From contig NZ_CP071607.1 of NCBI RefSeq assembly GCF_017357225.1, positions 1 through 64,000 on the forward strand: a stretch of DNA of 64,000 nt, read 5' to 3'. Below the pieces are notes generated by a model, which had not been told where the DNA came from, searched no databases, and saw only the letters and a program-made list of their open reading frames with translations. The stretch is from Rhizobium binae (GTDB lineage Bacteria; Pseudomonadota; Alphaproteobacteria; Rhizobiales; Rhizobiaceae). Numbering within the stretch: the first letter of the stretch is position 1; each line of letters begins with the position of its first letter. A program made the position numbers and the translations under genes. Of the stretch, positions 36,670 through 46,262 are shown one piece after another.

Positions 36670-37443
36670 TTACGCCGGCCGTTCGGAAGTGCTTGTTCGC
36701 CACTTGATGAGGCGCTTCTCGGCGATGTCCAGAATGCTATCGATAATCAGGACAAAGATCGCGAGGATCAGGATGCCGGCGAAGACGCCGACTGCATCGA
36801 AATTGCCTTCGGCCTGAGCGATCAGATAGCCGAGCCCGGCAGAGGAGCCGAGATACTCGCCAATGATCGCCCCCACAACGGCGAAGCCGACCGAAGTGCG
36901 CAACGACGACAGAATCCAGCTTGCCGCTGCAGGGAAATACACGTGGCGAAGCAGGTCCCGCCGATTGCCTCCCAAAATGCGGGCGTTCGACAGGACCACT
37001 GGGTTGACTTCGCGCACGCCCTGCATCGCGTTGAAGAAGGTGACGAAGAACACCAGCGTCACGGCGAGCGCCACCTTGGACCACAGCCCAAGGCCGAGCC
37101 ATAGCACGAAGATCGGGGCGAGCACGACACGAGGAATTGCGTTCAGCCCCTTGATGAAGGGGTCGAGAATGCGCGCGGCCGAACGGCTGAGACCGAGCCA
37201 CACGCCTGCTGCCACGCCAAGTGCCGTTCCAACCAGATACCCGAGCACAGTTTCAGTGAGGGTGATGGCGACATGGCTATAAAAGCTGACGTCCGCCAAC
37301 CAGGACACGACCTGGTCGAAGATGTCGACCGGAGCCGGAAAAAAGAAGACGTCAATGACGCCGGCCGCGACACCGAGCTGCCAGCCGCCGACAATTGCCA
37401 CCAGCAGCACGATTTGAATGAGGCGTTCAGTCATGACGTTCAT
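36670..37443 (-). CDS. ABC transporter permease, NitT/TauT family (SsuC/TauC-like)
   Basis: The 257-residue inner-membrane protein has about six spans and the BPD_transp_1 loop EYLGSSAGLGYLI near residue 200. The ATG at 37443 follows GGAG and overlaps the ATPase gene by 17 bases; a second ATG at 37434 would overlap by 8. It forms an importer with the ATPase and binding protein upstream. Family substrates include taurine, alkanesulfonates, nitrate, aromatic acids and thiamine precursors; see the tautomerase neighbour for a hint. Confidence 0.92.
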   Translation of the reverse strand: MNVMTERLIQIVLLVAIVGGWQLGVAAGVIDVFFFPAPVDIFDQVVSWLADVSFYSHVAITLTETVLGYLVGTALGVAAGVWLGLSRSAARILDPFIKGLNAIPRVVLAPIFVLWLGLGLWSKVALAVTLVFFVTFFNAMQGVREVNPVVLSNARILGGNRRDLLRHVYFPAAASWILSSLRTSVGFAVVGAIIGEYLGSSAGLGYLIAQAEGNFDAVGVFAGILILAIFVLIIDSILDIAEKRLIKWRTSTSERPA

Positions 37444-38257
37444 AGCTTTTCTCCACTTCACCGCGCAGCGATGACCAGATGTTGCGATAGAGATCCATGA
37501 ACCGCGGATCGAGCTTGATTTCCGCAACATCACGCGGACGTGCGAGATCGACGGGGAAGCTGTCGATCACGCGCGAGCGCGGTCCGGCGGCAAGCACGAC
37601 GACCCGATCGCCGAGAGCAATCGCCTCCTCGAGGTCGTGCGTTATCATCACCACTGCGCGCCGCTCCTCCTGCCAAAGCCGCAACAGCTCGTTCTGCATC
37701 AGGTGGCGGGTATGGATGTCGAGCGCTGAGAAGGGCTCGTCCATCAGGATGACCTTCGGCCCGGTGATCAGCGCCTGCGCCATTTGCACGCGCTTGCGCT
37801 GACCGCCGGAAAGCTGGTGCGGGTAGCGATGCTCGAACCCTTTGAGTCCGACTTTCGCCAGCCATCTCATCGACTGGTCTCGGCGGTCGGTGGCGCCGAC
37901 ACCCTTGAACATGGGACCGAGTTCCACGTTCTCGATTGCGGTCTTCCATGGAAGCAATGCATCCTGCTGGAACAGGTAGCCGATGTTGTGCTGAACCCCC
38001 TGCACCTTCTGACCATCGATGGAAACAGTGCCGCTGGCAGGTTTCAGAAGTCCGGCAATTGCGTTTAGTATGGTGCTCTTGCCGCATCCAGTCGGTCCAA
38101 CGATGGCCAGGAACTCGCCATCAGCGACGCTCAGATTGACATCCTGCACAGCCACATAGGAGCCGAAGGACATGGTGACCGCATCGATGGAAACCATCGG
38201 CTTTGCATGATCCGGACTGTTGGTCGGGGGTGTGGGTTTCACTACAGCCAATGCCAT
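37427..38257 (-). CDS. ABC transporter ATP-binding protein, NitT/TauT family (SsuB/TauB-like)
   Basis: The 276-residue ATPase has Walker A GPTGCGKST (about residues 54-62), Q-loop LFQQDALLPW, signature LSGGQRKRVQMAQAL, Walker B ILMDEPFSALD and the H-loop His in MITHDLEEA. A strong AGGAGG site precedes the ATG. It lies between the binding-protein and permease genes in one operon. Confidence 0.94.
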   Translation of the reverse strand: MALAVVKPTPPTNSPDHAKPMVSIDAVTMSFGSYVAVQDVNLSVADGEFLAIVGPTGCGKSTILNAIAGLLKPASGTVSIDGQKVQGVQHNIGYLFQQDALLPWKTAIENVELGPMFKGVGATDRRDQSMRWLAKVGLKGFEHRYPHQLSGGQRKRVQMAQALITGPKVILMDEPFSALDIHTRHLMQNELLRLWQEERRAVVMITHDLEEAIALGDRVVVLAAGPRSRVIDSFPVDLARPRDVAEIKLDPRFMDLYRNIWSSLRGEVEKSYERHD

Positions 38258-38269
38258 GACCTCCTCCTG

Positions 38270-39271
38270 TCAGTTGGCGGCGACGTTCGGGACCTTGCCG
38301 ACGAACTCGTTCGTGTAGGTTTTCGCAAGGTCGATTTCCGCCGCGGCGACTTTTTCGTTGAAGCTCTTCAGCACAGCGAGTGGAATTTTGATGTCTTCCT
38401 CGTTGATGCGTCCGTCTTTCGAGAAGATCGCCTTCGCGTTCTCGACCGCCTTGACGTAGGTGTCGCGATCGCCGGAAATGAACTCCTTCGGGAGCTTCTC
38501 CACGATCTCTTCCGCGGAATGGCTATTCATCCATTCGAGCGCTTTGACCGTGGCGTTCGTGACCTTCTGGACCGTCTCGGGATTTTCCTCGATGTAACTC
38601 TGTGTGGCATAGAGGACGGAAGTTGGATAAATCCCGCCATAGATCGCTCTGGCACCGTCATCGCTGCGCCCGTCGATCAGGATCTTGCCGACGCCCTTGG
38701 CTTCAATGAAGGTCGCAGCCGGATCATAGTTGACGAGCAGATCGACTTTCTGCTGTTCGAGCGCGGCGACGGCGGCGGACCCGGAACCAACGCCGATCAG
38801 CGAGATGTCGTCTGCGGACAATCCGTTGCGCTGCAAGTAATAGCGGACAAAGAAATCGGAAGACGAACCCGGCGAGGTGATCCCGATTTTTGCACCTTTG
38901 ATTGTTTCCGGCTTTGCCGGATCGAATTTGCTGTCCTTGCCGCCAGCCATTACGAGCCCGGAATTGCGGGCAAGCTGCACGAACGCCACGACGGCCTTTT
39001 TCTGCGACTGCATCTGGATCGTATGATCGTAGAAGCCGACGGCGATGTCCGTCGAGCCAGCAACCAGCGCCTGAAGGGTTTTCGAGCCGCCCGATGCGAA
39101 GTTTTCGACGGTCACTTCCAAGCCTTCCTTCTCATAAAGGCCAAGACCTTGTGCAACCGGAAAAGGAAGATTGTTGAGGTTGTAAGAGCCGACGCTGATG
39201 CGGACTGGGTCTGCGAGTGCAGAGCCAGCAAGCGCGACGGTTGCCGCGAGGGCGAGCATGAGCTTGCGCAT
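38270..39271 (-). CDS. Periplasmic substrate-binding protein of a NitT/TauT-type ABC importer
   Basis: The 333-residue protein has a signal peptide (about 1-20, cut after GSALA) and an SsuA/NMT1-like type II binding fold (GLYEKEGLEVTVENFASGG; GSTDIAVGFYDHT; GITSPGSSSDFFVRYYL). It is the first transport gene, 12 bases before the ATPase gene. The ligand is not known; the adjacent PrpF-type tautomerase gene makes an aromatic-derived or tricarboxylic acid plausible. Confidence 0.9.
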   Translation of the reverse strand: MRKLMLALAATVALAGSALADPVRISVGSYNLNNLPFPVAQGLGLYEKEGLEVTVENFASGGSKTLQALVAGSTDIAVGFYDHTIQMQSQKKAVVAFVQLARNSGLVMAGGKDSKFDPAKPETIKGAKIGITSPGSSSDFFVRYYLQRNGLSADDISLIGVGSGSAAVAALEQQKVDLLVNYDPAATFIEAKGVGKILIDGRSDDGARAIYGGIYPTSVLYATQSYIEENPETVQKVTNATVKALEWMNSHSAEEIVEKLPKEFISGDRDTYVKAVENAKAIFSKDGRINEEDIKIPLAVLKSFNEKVAAAEIDLAKTYTNEFVGKVPNVAAN

Positions 39272-39319
39272 GATGATATTCTCCTCCTGTTGATGGCGCC
39301 CTCCCGGAGGCCACGGTTA

Positions 39320-40405
39320 TTATGCCGCGCAACCCCGTTGCGTGACAGGTTTTGCTAACACATGTCCTTCGAACAGCCGGCGGGCGGTGCGAAGGATTCC
39401 GGCGACGACCTTGCCGTCGCGTTGATAAAGTTTAACGTCCAGCTGACCGCTCGGGTGCTCGATGGAAAGAACCACCGGAGGGGCCCTTCTGCCGATCATG
39501 CGTGAAGCGACCGTATCCTCGGTGATACAGGCTGTGGCGATTCCGACAGCGCCCGTGGTTGCGAGAGACGGATGACATTGGTGCGGCATGAAATACCGCA
39601 CGTTGACGTCGCCTCCTGCCTTTGGTCTCGACAGCAGGACTGGCTTCGGCGTTACCTGATTGCGCACGTCTCCAAGGCCCATCCGTTCGCCGGCTTCAAT
39701 GCGCAACTTCTCCAGCCGTTCCAACAGGTTCCGATCAGCATTGAGTTCAGCCGCTGGCTCGAAGCCGGTTGCGCCGATCGACGCGGCCTCGATCAAGATC
39801 ATCGGCATGGCGCAGTCGATGCAGGTGACAGCTACGCCATCGATTAAGTCGATGGGTTTGCCCGTGGGAAAGAGTTGTCCGGTGCGAGCCCCGGCTGCGT
39901 CCAGGAAAGTCAGTGCGATCGGCGCAGCGCGGCCGGGCACGCCGTCAATTGCAGCGTCACCGAGGTAGGAGACGCTGCCGCCCGGAGTAGGAACTTCGGC
40001 CTCGATCAGCTTGCCGGTGTTGACGTTATGAATCCGGACGAGCGTCGCTTCTCCACCAACCGGGACAAGCCCAGCTTCGATGGCGTACGGCCCGACTGCG
40101 GCAAGCATGTTCCCGCAATTCGGGGAGGTGTCGACAATTTGCTGGTCGACCCGCACCTGGGCGAAGAGATAATCGACGTCCGCGCCAGGAACGCTGGCAG
40201 GTCCGATGATGGCCACCTTGCTCGTAACCGGATTGCCGCCGCCGATTCCGTCAATCTGCAAGGGATGCCCCGAGCCCATGATGGACAGCAGGATCTTGTC
40301 ACGCTGATCAGCCGCCGCGGGAAGATCCCGTGCCAGGAAGAACGGTCCTTTCGAGGTGCCGCCTCTCATCAGAACGCAAGGTATAGGCATCAGGTCGTTC
40401 ATCAC
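39320..40405 (-). CDS. PrpF-family isomerase, probably 4-oxalomesaconate tautomerase (GalD-like)
   Basis: The 361-residue protein belongs to the PrpF/AcnD-accessory family with the diaminopimelate-epimerase fold. The start VLMRGGTSKGPFF (about 11-23), the catalytic Cys block DTSPNCGNM and GIGGGNPVTSKVA fit it well. GalD converts 4-oxalomesaconate keto/enol forms in gallate degradation; PrpF acts on 2-methylaconitate. No prpC, acnD, galA or lig genes are in the window. It leads the leftward operon, 48 bases before the binding-protein gene, and is divergent from a LysR gene as galD/galR genes often are. The exact substrate is uncertain. Confidence 0.82.
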   Translation of the reverse strand: MMNDLMPIPCVLMRGGTSKGPFFLARDLPAAADQRDKILLSIMGSGHPLQIDGIGGGNPVTSKVAIIGPASVPGADVDYLFAQVRVDQQIVDTSPNCGNMLAAVGPYAIEAGLVPVGGEATLVRIHNVNTGKLIEAEVPTPGGSVSYLGDAAIDGVPGRAAPIALTFLDAAGARTGQLFPTGKPIDLIDGVAVTCIDCAMPMILIEAASIGATGFEPAAELNADRNLLERLEKLRIEAGERMGLGDVRNQVTPKPVLLSRPKAGGDVNVRYFMPHQCHPSLATTGAVGIATACITEDTVASRMIGRRAPPVVLSIEHPSGQLDVKLYQRDGKVVAGILRTARRLFEGHVLAKPVTQRGCAA

Positions 40406-40437
40406 TTGTGCTTCCAGCAGAATTATGTCATCGCCGC

Positions 40438-40456
40438 ATCAATCAGCGTTGTTGAT
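40438..40456. promoter_or_regulatory. Candidate LysR operator between tautomerase and LysR genes
   Basis: A dyad ATCAA-N9-TTGAT lies in the 110-base divergent intergenic region, where a LysR activator site is expected. The evidence is symmetry and place only. Confidence 0.4.
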
Positions 40457-40515
40457 CCAATTATCGGAAGAGATGTTTATTTGTAAAATGCTAAGAATCG
40501 GAGGATTGATGCGAA

Positions 40516-41412
40516 ATGAGCATTAATTGCGAAATCCTTGACCTGCGAGCCTTTCTGAGCGTCGTAGAGTTGGAGAGCTTCAATCGCGCGGCCGATGCCC
40601 TGCATATGTCACAGCCCGCGTTGAGCCGCCGTATTCAAAAACTGGAGCTGGTCATCGGGGCGCCGCTCTTGGAGCGGACGACCAGGCATGTGTCCGCAAC
40701 GGCTCTCGGCACAGAACTCGTGCCGCTCGTCCGACGCATGCTGGAGGAGTTCGACGGCTCTCTCTTTGCTGTCCGCGACGTTGGCGCCAAGCGAGGCGGA
40801 TTGGTGACGATTGCCTGTCTTCCAACCGCAGCATTCTACTTCCTGCCGACGGTCATCCGGCAGTTCAATGACGAATATCCAAACATCCGCTTTCGTATCC
40901 TCGATCTACCTGCCACGGACGGCCTTCGAGCCGTGGCAAGCGGCGAGGTGGAGTTCGGCATAAACATCATGGGCACCTCCGACCCCGACCTCACCTTCGA
41001 GCGGCTTGCGGAGGATCCATTCGTGCTTGCCGCGCGAAAGGATCATCCTCTTGCAGGAAAACAATGGGTCGAGTGGGCGGAGCTGGAGCCCTATCACTTG
41101 ATTACGGTTCATCGGTCGAGCGGCAACCGGACGCTGCTCGACGCGGCGCTGGCAAAATCGAACATCAAGCTCCGCTGGTTCTACGAGGTAACCCATCTGT
41201 CTACCTCGCTGGGGTTGGTGGAAGCGGGCCTTGGGATTTCGGTGCTGCCACGAATGGCCACCCCCAGGGAAGACCATCCATTCCTGATCACCCGTCCCAT
41301 CCGCAATCCCGACATATCCCGAACAATCGGTGTGGTTCGGCGTCGCGGTGGAACCTTGTCGCCGGCGGCAGAGCGGTTTCTCGAGATGCTGATAGGTGTA
41401 TGGGGAGGATGA
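40516..41412 (+). CDS. LysR-family transcriptional regulator
   Basis: The 298-residue protein has the LysR HTH (FNRAADALHMSQPALSRRIQ, about residues 22-41) and a LysR substrate-binding domain (about 90-295). By its divergent position it most likely controls the tautomerase/ABC operon to its left. The inducer is probably the transported compound or a catabolite of it. Confidence 0.92.
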   Translation: MSINCEILDLRAFLSVVELESFNRAADALHMSQPALSRRIQKLELVIGAPLLERTTRHVSATALGTELVPLVRRMLEEFDGSLFAVRDVGAKRGGLVTIACLPTAAFYFLPTVIRQFNDEYPNIRFRILDLPATDGLRAVASGEVEFGINIMGTSDPDLTFERLAEDPFVLAARKDHPLAGKQWVEWAELEPYHLITVHRSSGNRTLLDAALAKSNIKLRWFYEVTHLSTSLGLVEAGLGISVLPRMATPREDHPFLITRPIRNPDISRTIGVVRRRGGTLSPAAERFLEMLIGVWGG

Positions 41413-41785
41413 TTGAAAGGCTCCGCGATGACCGTTCGAGCAACGCGATTAGACTTTGATCACGCTGAAGATGCGCCAGGAGGAAGCGCAGATGGAAGGG
41501 CGCGCACCGTCTTGATCATCGCGATGGCCGTCATCATGCGGGCGCCGCGGCCGACGAGCGCAATGCGCTGGTCAGCCGATATCTCCGCCGCCCCACTGAC
41601 TCTTGCGGAAAAGAGCAGCCTGCCCGATATCGATGTCGTGCCGAGATCGTCTCGCAGGCCCATGCGGCTGCAGAACGGATGGCGAGCGGTTCTACCTTCA
41701 GGCCAAGGCCGCCTGAAAAAGTGTGATCTTTTGGGAACCATCTGCGCGTCGCCGCGTTAACAGCGCTGGTGACCAAGAGGGGCAG
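41413..41785. other. Intergenic region with no supported gene
   Basis: Open frames exist on both strands (41413-41760 plus, 41460-41741 minus), but neither has recognisable homology or a convincing ribosome site. A decayed gene is possible but not shown. A GAGGGG site for the kinase lies at its right end. Confidence 0.4.
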
Positions 41786-43720
41786 ATGGAAGTGCTGGAT
41801 CGACATGATACGTCTCTTAACGAGGAGGGGCGCTTTCGTCTTCTGGTCGATGCCATCACCGACTACGCTATCTACATGCTGAGCCCCGAAGGCATCGTCA
41901 CCAGCTGGAATACCGGTGCCCAGCGCTTCAAAGGCTACAAGCCTTCGGAGATCCTCGGCGAGCATTTTTCCCGTTTCTATGTCGAAGAGGATCGTGCGGC
42001 CGGAATTCCCGAGCGCGCGCTTGCCATGGCGATCGAGCGGGGACGGTACGAGGGGGAGGGCTGGCGTCAGCGCAAGGACGGCAGCCGCTTCTGGGCCCAC
42101 GTCGTCATCGATCCGATCCGCCACCCTTCCGGCGAGCTCATCGGCTTTGCCAAGATCACCCGCGATCTGACGGAGCGCAAGGCGGCCCAAACCGCGATCC
42201 GTCAGAGCGAGGAACAGTTCCGCCGGCTTGTCCAGGGGGTCTCGGACTATGCGATCTACATGCTCGACCCCGAAGGCAATGTCAGCAGCTGGAATTTCGG
42301 CGCCGAGCGGATCAAGGGCTATCGGCCGGACGAGATCATCGGCCGACATTTCTCGACCTTCTATACGCCCGAGGACCGCGCCGCCGGCCTGCCGGAAGCC
42401 GCGCTCCGAGTCGCCCGCGCCGAAGGCCGGTTCGAGCGGGAAGGCTGGCGTGTGCGCAAGGACGGCACCCGCTTCTGGGCCAGCGTTGTCGTCGACGTCA
42501 TCCGGGGCGATGACGGCGAGGTGCTCGGTTTTGCGAAGATCACCCGCGATATCACCGAGAAGATGGAGACGCAGCGGGCGCTGGAGCAGGCGCGCGAAGA
42601 ACTTTTCCAATCGCAGAAGATGGAGGCGATCGGTCAGCTGACCGGCGGTATGGCCCATGATTTCAACAATCTGCTTATGGCCGTGCTCGGCAGCCTGGAG
42701 ATCCTGAAGAAGCGCATGCCGCAGGATCGCTCGCTGACGTCGCTGGTCGACAATGCCATGCAGGGCGCACAGCGCGGTGCTGCCCTGACCCAGCGCATGC
42801 TGGCCTTTTCCCGCCGGCAGGAACTCCACATCGAGCCGATCGACGTTTCCGGCCTGGTGCGCGGCATGATGGATATTCTGAGCCGTTCGCTCGGCCCCCT
42901 TACCACGATTGAGACCTACTATCCCGTCCGGCTTCCGACCATCCTTACCGACCCCAATCAGCTGGAGATGGCGATCCTCAACCTCGTCGTCAACGCCCGT
43001 GACGCCATGCCGGCCGGTGGCCGCATCACGCTGCGCGCGTCCGAAGAATCGATCGCCGCCGGCAACGGGCCGCTGTCAGCCGGCCGCTATGTCAGAATCG
43101 CGGTGATCGATGAAGGCGAGGGCATGGATGCGAAGACGCTGGAGCAGGCGGTCACGCCATTCTTCACCACCAAGGGCGTCGGCAAGGGCACCGGTCTCGG
43201 CCTTTCCATGGTGCAGGGTCTTGCCACCCAGTCCGGCGGCCGGCTGACGCTGAAGAGCAGCCCGGGCCAAGGGACGACGGCGGAACTATGGTTCCCGGTC
43301 GTAGCAGTCGAACAGGGAACGGAGGTAGTGGCCGAGCCGCCGCAACGGGATGACGATGCACAGCGCCGGCTGCGGATCGTCGCCGTCGACGACGACGGTC
43401 TGGTTCTGATGAACACGACGCTGATGCTTGAGGACCTCGGCCACACGGTTTTCGAGGCGATGGCCGGTCCCGAGGCGCTCGACATCCTGCGCAAGGAGCC
43501 GGTCGATCTCGTGATCTGCGATCACGCCATGCCGCGCATGACCGGTGCGCAGCTCGCCGAGGCGATCCGCAGCGAATGGCCCAAGATGCCGATCATTCTC
43601 GCTACCGGCTATGCCGATCTGCCCGATGGGGCAGGCGCCAATTTGCCCCGCCTCGGCAAACCCTTCTCGCAGGCGCAGCTCGCCGATGCGATCAGCCGGG
43701 TCGCTTCTCAAGGCGCGTGA
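41786..43720 (+). CDS. PAS-PAS hybrid sensor histidine kinase with C-terminal receiver
   Basis: The 644-residue protein is probably cytoplasmic, as no membrane span is seen. Two closely similar PAS domains (about 15-130 and 145-255; both contain DYAIYML, FKGY/IKGY and FAKITRD) are followed by a HisKA box with GGMAHDFNN (phospho-accepting His), a HATPase domain (NLVVNARDAM; GTGLGLSMV) and a receiver domain with ICDHAMPRM (phospho-Asp). The ATG at 41786 follows GAGGGG. Relatives with this layout are common in rhizobia; the signal is unknown. No DNA-binding partner is adjacent. Confidence 0.92.
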   Translation: MEVLDRHDTSLNEEGRFRLLVDAITDYAIYMLSPEGIVTSWNTGAQRFKGYKPSEILGEHFSRFYVEEDRAAGIPERALAMAIERGRYEGEGWRQRKDGSRFWAHVVIDPIRHPSGELIGFAKITRDLTERKAAQTAIRQSEEQFRRLVQGVSDYAIYMLDPEGNVSSWNFGAERIKGYRPDEIIGRHFSTFYTPEDRAAGLPEAALRVARAEGRFEREGWRVRKDGTRFWASVVVDVIRGDDGEVLGFAKITRDITEKMETQRALEQAREELFQSQKMEAIGQLTGGMAHDFNNLLMAVLGSLEILKKRMPQDRSLTSLVDNAMQGAQRGAALTQRMLAFSRRQELHIEPIDVSGLVRGMMDILSRSLGPLTTIETYYPVRLPTILTDPNQLEMAILNLVVNARDAMPAGGRITLRASEESIAAGNGPLSAGRYVRIAVIDEGEGMDAKTLEQAVTPFFTTKGVGKGTGLGLSMVQGLATQSGGRLTLKSSPGQGTTAELWFPVVAVEQGTEVVAEPPQRDDDAQRRLRIVAVDDDGLVLMNTTLMLEDLGHTVFEAMAGPEALDILRKEPVDLVICDHAMPRMTGAQLAEAIRSEWPKMPIILATGYADLPDGAGANLPRLGKPFSQAQLADAISRVASQGA

Positions 43721-43773
43721 CGGGCGGGCAGGATTCTGACGTGCGTTACTTCGGCACGTTCCGAATGTCCGCG

Positions 43774-44949
43774 CTATGCACGGAGCTTCTCGTCGCCACT
43801 ATCCTGGATGACCGCGCTGTCTGCTCCTTCCCGAAGGTCACCGGTCGTGGCCGTAGCTGTGCCGCCGAGAAGACGCCTTTCGGTCTCTTGCAGATCAAGG
43901 ATCGCCCGTTCGATCTCCCCAGCCGGGGCTTGGCGCGAGTCCAAGCGCCACCGATGTTGCTGCCACAAGCTGACGAGCTGCCGCCGGCTCGGGACTTCTA
44001 TCGTTTCATGCAGGAACCATGCTCCGCCGACCGCAACGAAAAGCGCTGCCGCAATCAGCGCCGGTTCAGGCAGCACAGTTTCAAATGTCCGGTGGACAAG
44101 GAACATGATGGGGACGTGGAAAAGATAGAGCGAGAAGCTGATCGTCCCGAGAAACCTGAGCGGCGCAGCGGCCAGCACACGGCCTGCGATGGGCGGCTGT
44201 CGCGCGACGAGGGCTACGATGACGGCTGCGGCGGCGGCGCTTTGCAGGCTCCAAAATTCAGGCGAGAAATTCGGCAGGACATGCCGATAAGCGAAGAACA
44301 CCGCCAAGAGGAACAGCGTGACAATTCCGGTGAGGGCGGATGGCGTCCATCTTTCCCAATGAGAATGCATTGCACCGGCAAGCGCGCCGAAAAGAAAGTA
44401 GGGCAGCTTGGACAGGAGCAAGATTCCGGGCCCCGGCAATTCGAGCAGGCCATCGACGACGACGACAATTGCGAAGCCGGCGATCATGCCGCTGTGGCGT
44501 TGCGGGCGGGCCAGGCAAAGCCACAGAAGCGGGAAGAGCAGATAGAACTGAATTTCGGGTGGAATTGACCAGAAAACGCCGCTCGAGCCGAGAAGAAAGA
44601 TATGGCGCACAAAATCCGTGCCGCCGACGATCGGCTGAACGAAGTTCAGACTTGGCATGCCGGACAGCATCGCCACGAGCAGGACGGCAACCAGATAGAC
44701 CGGATAAATGCGGGCAAAGCGGCTCACCAGGAAATCCAGGATGTTTTCCCTGGTCACCGGCCGTGAACCGTAGAGATGGGCCATCAGAAAGCCGCTGAGG
44801 GCGAAGAACAGGCCGACGGCTTCGCTGCCCATCGTCATCAGATGCTGGGCGGTACCTGGAAAGATCAGGCCGATGTGCGCTTGAACGACCAGAAGCGCGG
44901 CAATGCCGCGCAGGCCATCGAGACTGGGGATGTAATCCGGCCGGCTCAT
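43774..44949 (-). CDS. Acyltransferase family 3 membrane protein (OafA/NodX-like)
   Basis: The 391-residue protein has about ten spans and the acyltransferase-3 opening YIPSLDGLRGIAALLVVQAH (about residues 6-25; catalytic-type His at the end of that block). Members add acetyl or other acyl groups to surface sugars. The C-terminal 60 residues are a hydrophilic tail. No polysaccharide genes are directly adjacent, so the acceptor is unknown. Confidence 0.88.
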   Translation of the reverse strand: MSRPDYIPSLDGLRGIAALLVVQAHIGLIFPGTAQHLMTMGSEAVGLFFALSGFLMAHLYGSRPVTRENILDFLVSRFARIYPVYLVAVLLVAMLSGMPSLNFVQPIVGGTDFVRHIFLLGSSGVFWSIPPEIQFYLLFPLLWLCLARPQRHSGMIAGFAIVVVVDGLLELPGPGILLLSKLPYFLFGALAGAMHSHWERWTPSALTGIVTLFLLAVFFAYRHVLPNFSPEFWSLQSAAAAAVIVALVARQPPIAGRVLAAAPLRFLGTISFSLYLFHVPIMFLVHRTFETVLPEPALIAAALFVAVGGAWFLHETIEVPSRRQLVSLWQQHRWRLDSRQAPAGEIERAILDLQETERRLLGGTATATTGDLREGADSAVIQDSGDEKLRA

Positions 44950-45055
44950 CTGCAGCTTTTAGCTATTTTGGTCAGGCAAGCAGTAGCCGACATGACTTTA
45001 CAAGATATTAATCCGCTGCGCTGAAGCCACGGCGCAACTGCTTGCGGGAATCGTA

Positions 45056-45814
45056 TTATCCGTGGCGATCTCTTCCGATCTCGCCGCGAAGAATGAACAC
45101 CAGCAGTGCCAGCGCCATCGCCGCCAGCCCGTACCAGGTGATCGCGTAGACGAGATGGTGGTTGGGGAAATGGATGATCGTCAGTCCGCCGACGGGCAGA
45201 CCGCCCGGATTGGCGGTCGCATCGGCGTCGATGTAATAGGGCGCGACCGCAGCTACACCGCGCTTTTGCGCGATCGCCGCGACATCGCGCGAATACCAGC
45301 GGTCGGTGCCGACATCGTTGGATTGCAGCAGCGATCCCTTCGGCTCGGTCATCCGCATCAGCCCGGTGATTTCGACCGGTCCCTGCACCTGACCTTGGCG
45401 GCGCGTCGCCGGGTCGCGCCTGTCGGTCGGCACGAAGCCGCGGTTGATGAGGATGGCAGTCCCGTCGGCAAGCATCAGCGGCGTCATCACCCAATAACCC
45501 GGGCCGAGCGCCGTCGAGGCATAGACCAGCGTCTCCTTGTCGTTGGCCAGCCTCCCGGCCACGTTCACCCGGCGATACTCGTCATCGCCGGCATTGACCT
45601 TGTCCCAATCGGCCCGCGCCGGGGCCGGAACGGCCGCGGCATGCACGCGCTCGTCGACACGGGCGATGAGATCGCGCTTCCAGGCGAGCCGCTGCACCTG
45701 CCAAGTGCCGAGGGCCGCGTGCGTTACCGCAAGAAGTGCGAGGCAGACGGCAAAGGCGGCGCGCTTTACCGGCGAATGCCGTTCTTCCGCCTTTCCGGGA
45801 GGAGCTTCGCTCAT
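45056..45814 (-). CDS. SURF1-family oxidase assembly protein
   Basis: The 252-residue protein has two membrane spans, at about 18-36 and 218-240, with a periplasmic domain between, and the SURF1 patterns LGTWQVQRLAWKRDLI and AILINRGFVP. SURF1 proteins help insert heme into oxidase subunit I. It starts 46 bases after cyoD and is clearly the last gene of the cyo operon. Confidence 0.91.
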   Translation of the reverse strand: MSEAPPGKAEERHSPVKRAAFAVCLALLAVTHAALGTWQVQRLAWKRDLIARVDERVHAAAVPAPARADWDKVNAGDDEYRRVNVAGRLANDKETLVYASTALGPGYWVMTPLMLADGTAILINRGFVPTDRRDPATRRQGQVQGPVEITGLMRMTEPKGSLLQSNDVGTDRWYSRDVAAIAQKRGVAAVAPYYIDADATANPGGLPVGGLTIIHFPNHHLVYAITWYGLAAMALALLVFILRGEIGRDRHG

Positions 45815-45860
45815 GGCAGAAACCGCTTCGGGCGGCGGTGCCGCCGCCCTTCCGATGCCA

Positions 45861-46262
45861 TCACGGCATGTTCTTCATCATCTCGGGGCTCATCGGCATC
45901 ATGTTGGTGTTGAGATGATGCATGACCCAGAGGGAGCCGGAGAGCGCGATGGCGACGATGATGATGGTGAAGATCAGCGCCATCATCGTCCAGCCGCCCT
46001 CGCTGCGGGGGTTCATGTGCAGGAAGAAGACCATATGGACGACAATCTGGATCGCCCCGATGGCCATCACCAGCACGGCCGTCACCGCCGGGCTTTCGAA
46101 GACGCCTGACATGACCAGCCAGAAGGGAATGGCGGTCAGGATGACGGAGAGCGCGAAGCCCGTCATATAGCTGCGGAAGGTGCCGTGGCCGGCCTGATGG
46201 CCGTGGCTGTGGCCGTGATGGGCCTCGTGGGCATCCTCATGGGCGGGTGCTTGCGAACTCAT
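45861..46262 (-). CDS. cyoD: Cytochrome o ubiquinol oxidase subunit IV
   Basis: The 133-residue protein has three spans and a His-rich N-terminus (HEDAHEAHHGHSHGHQ); IQIVVHMVFFLHM is typical of CyoD. Subunit IV assists assembly of the copper centre. Its ATG overlaps the cyoC stop by 4 bases. Confidence 0.94.
   Translation of the reverse strand: MSSQAPAHEDAHEAHHGHSHGHQAGHGTFRSYMTGFALSVILTAIPFWLVMSGVFESPAVTAVLVMAIGAIQIVVHMVFFLHMNPRSEGGWTMMALIFTIIIVAIALSGSLWVMHHLNTNMMPMSPEMMKNMP

Noticed and set aside
41413..41760. Possible gene between the LysR and hybrid-kinase genes
   Set aside because: Open on both strands, no recognisable motif and no good start; not supported as coding.
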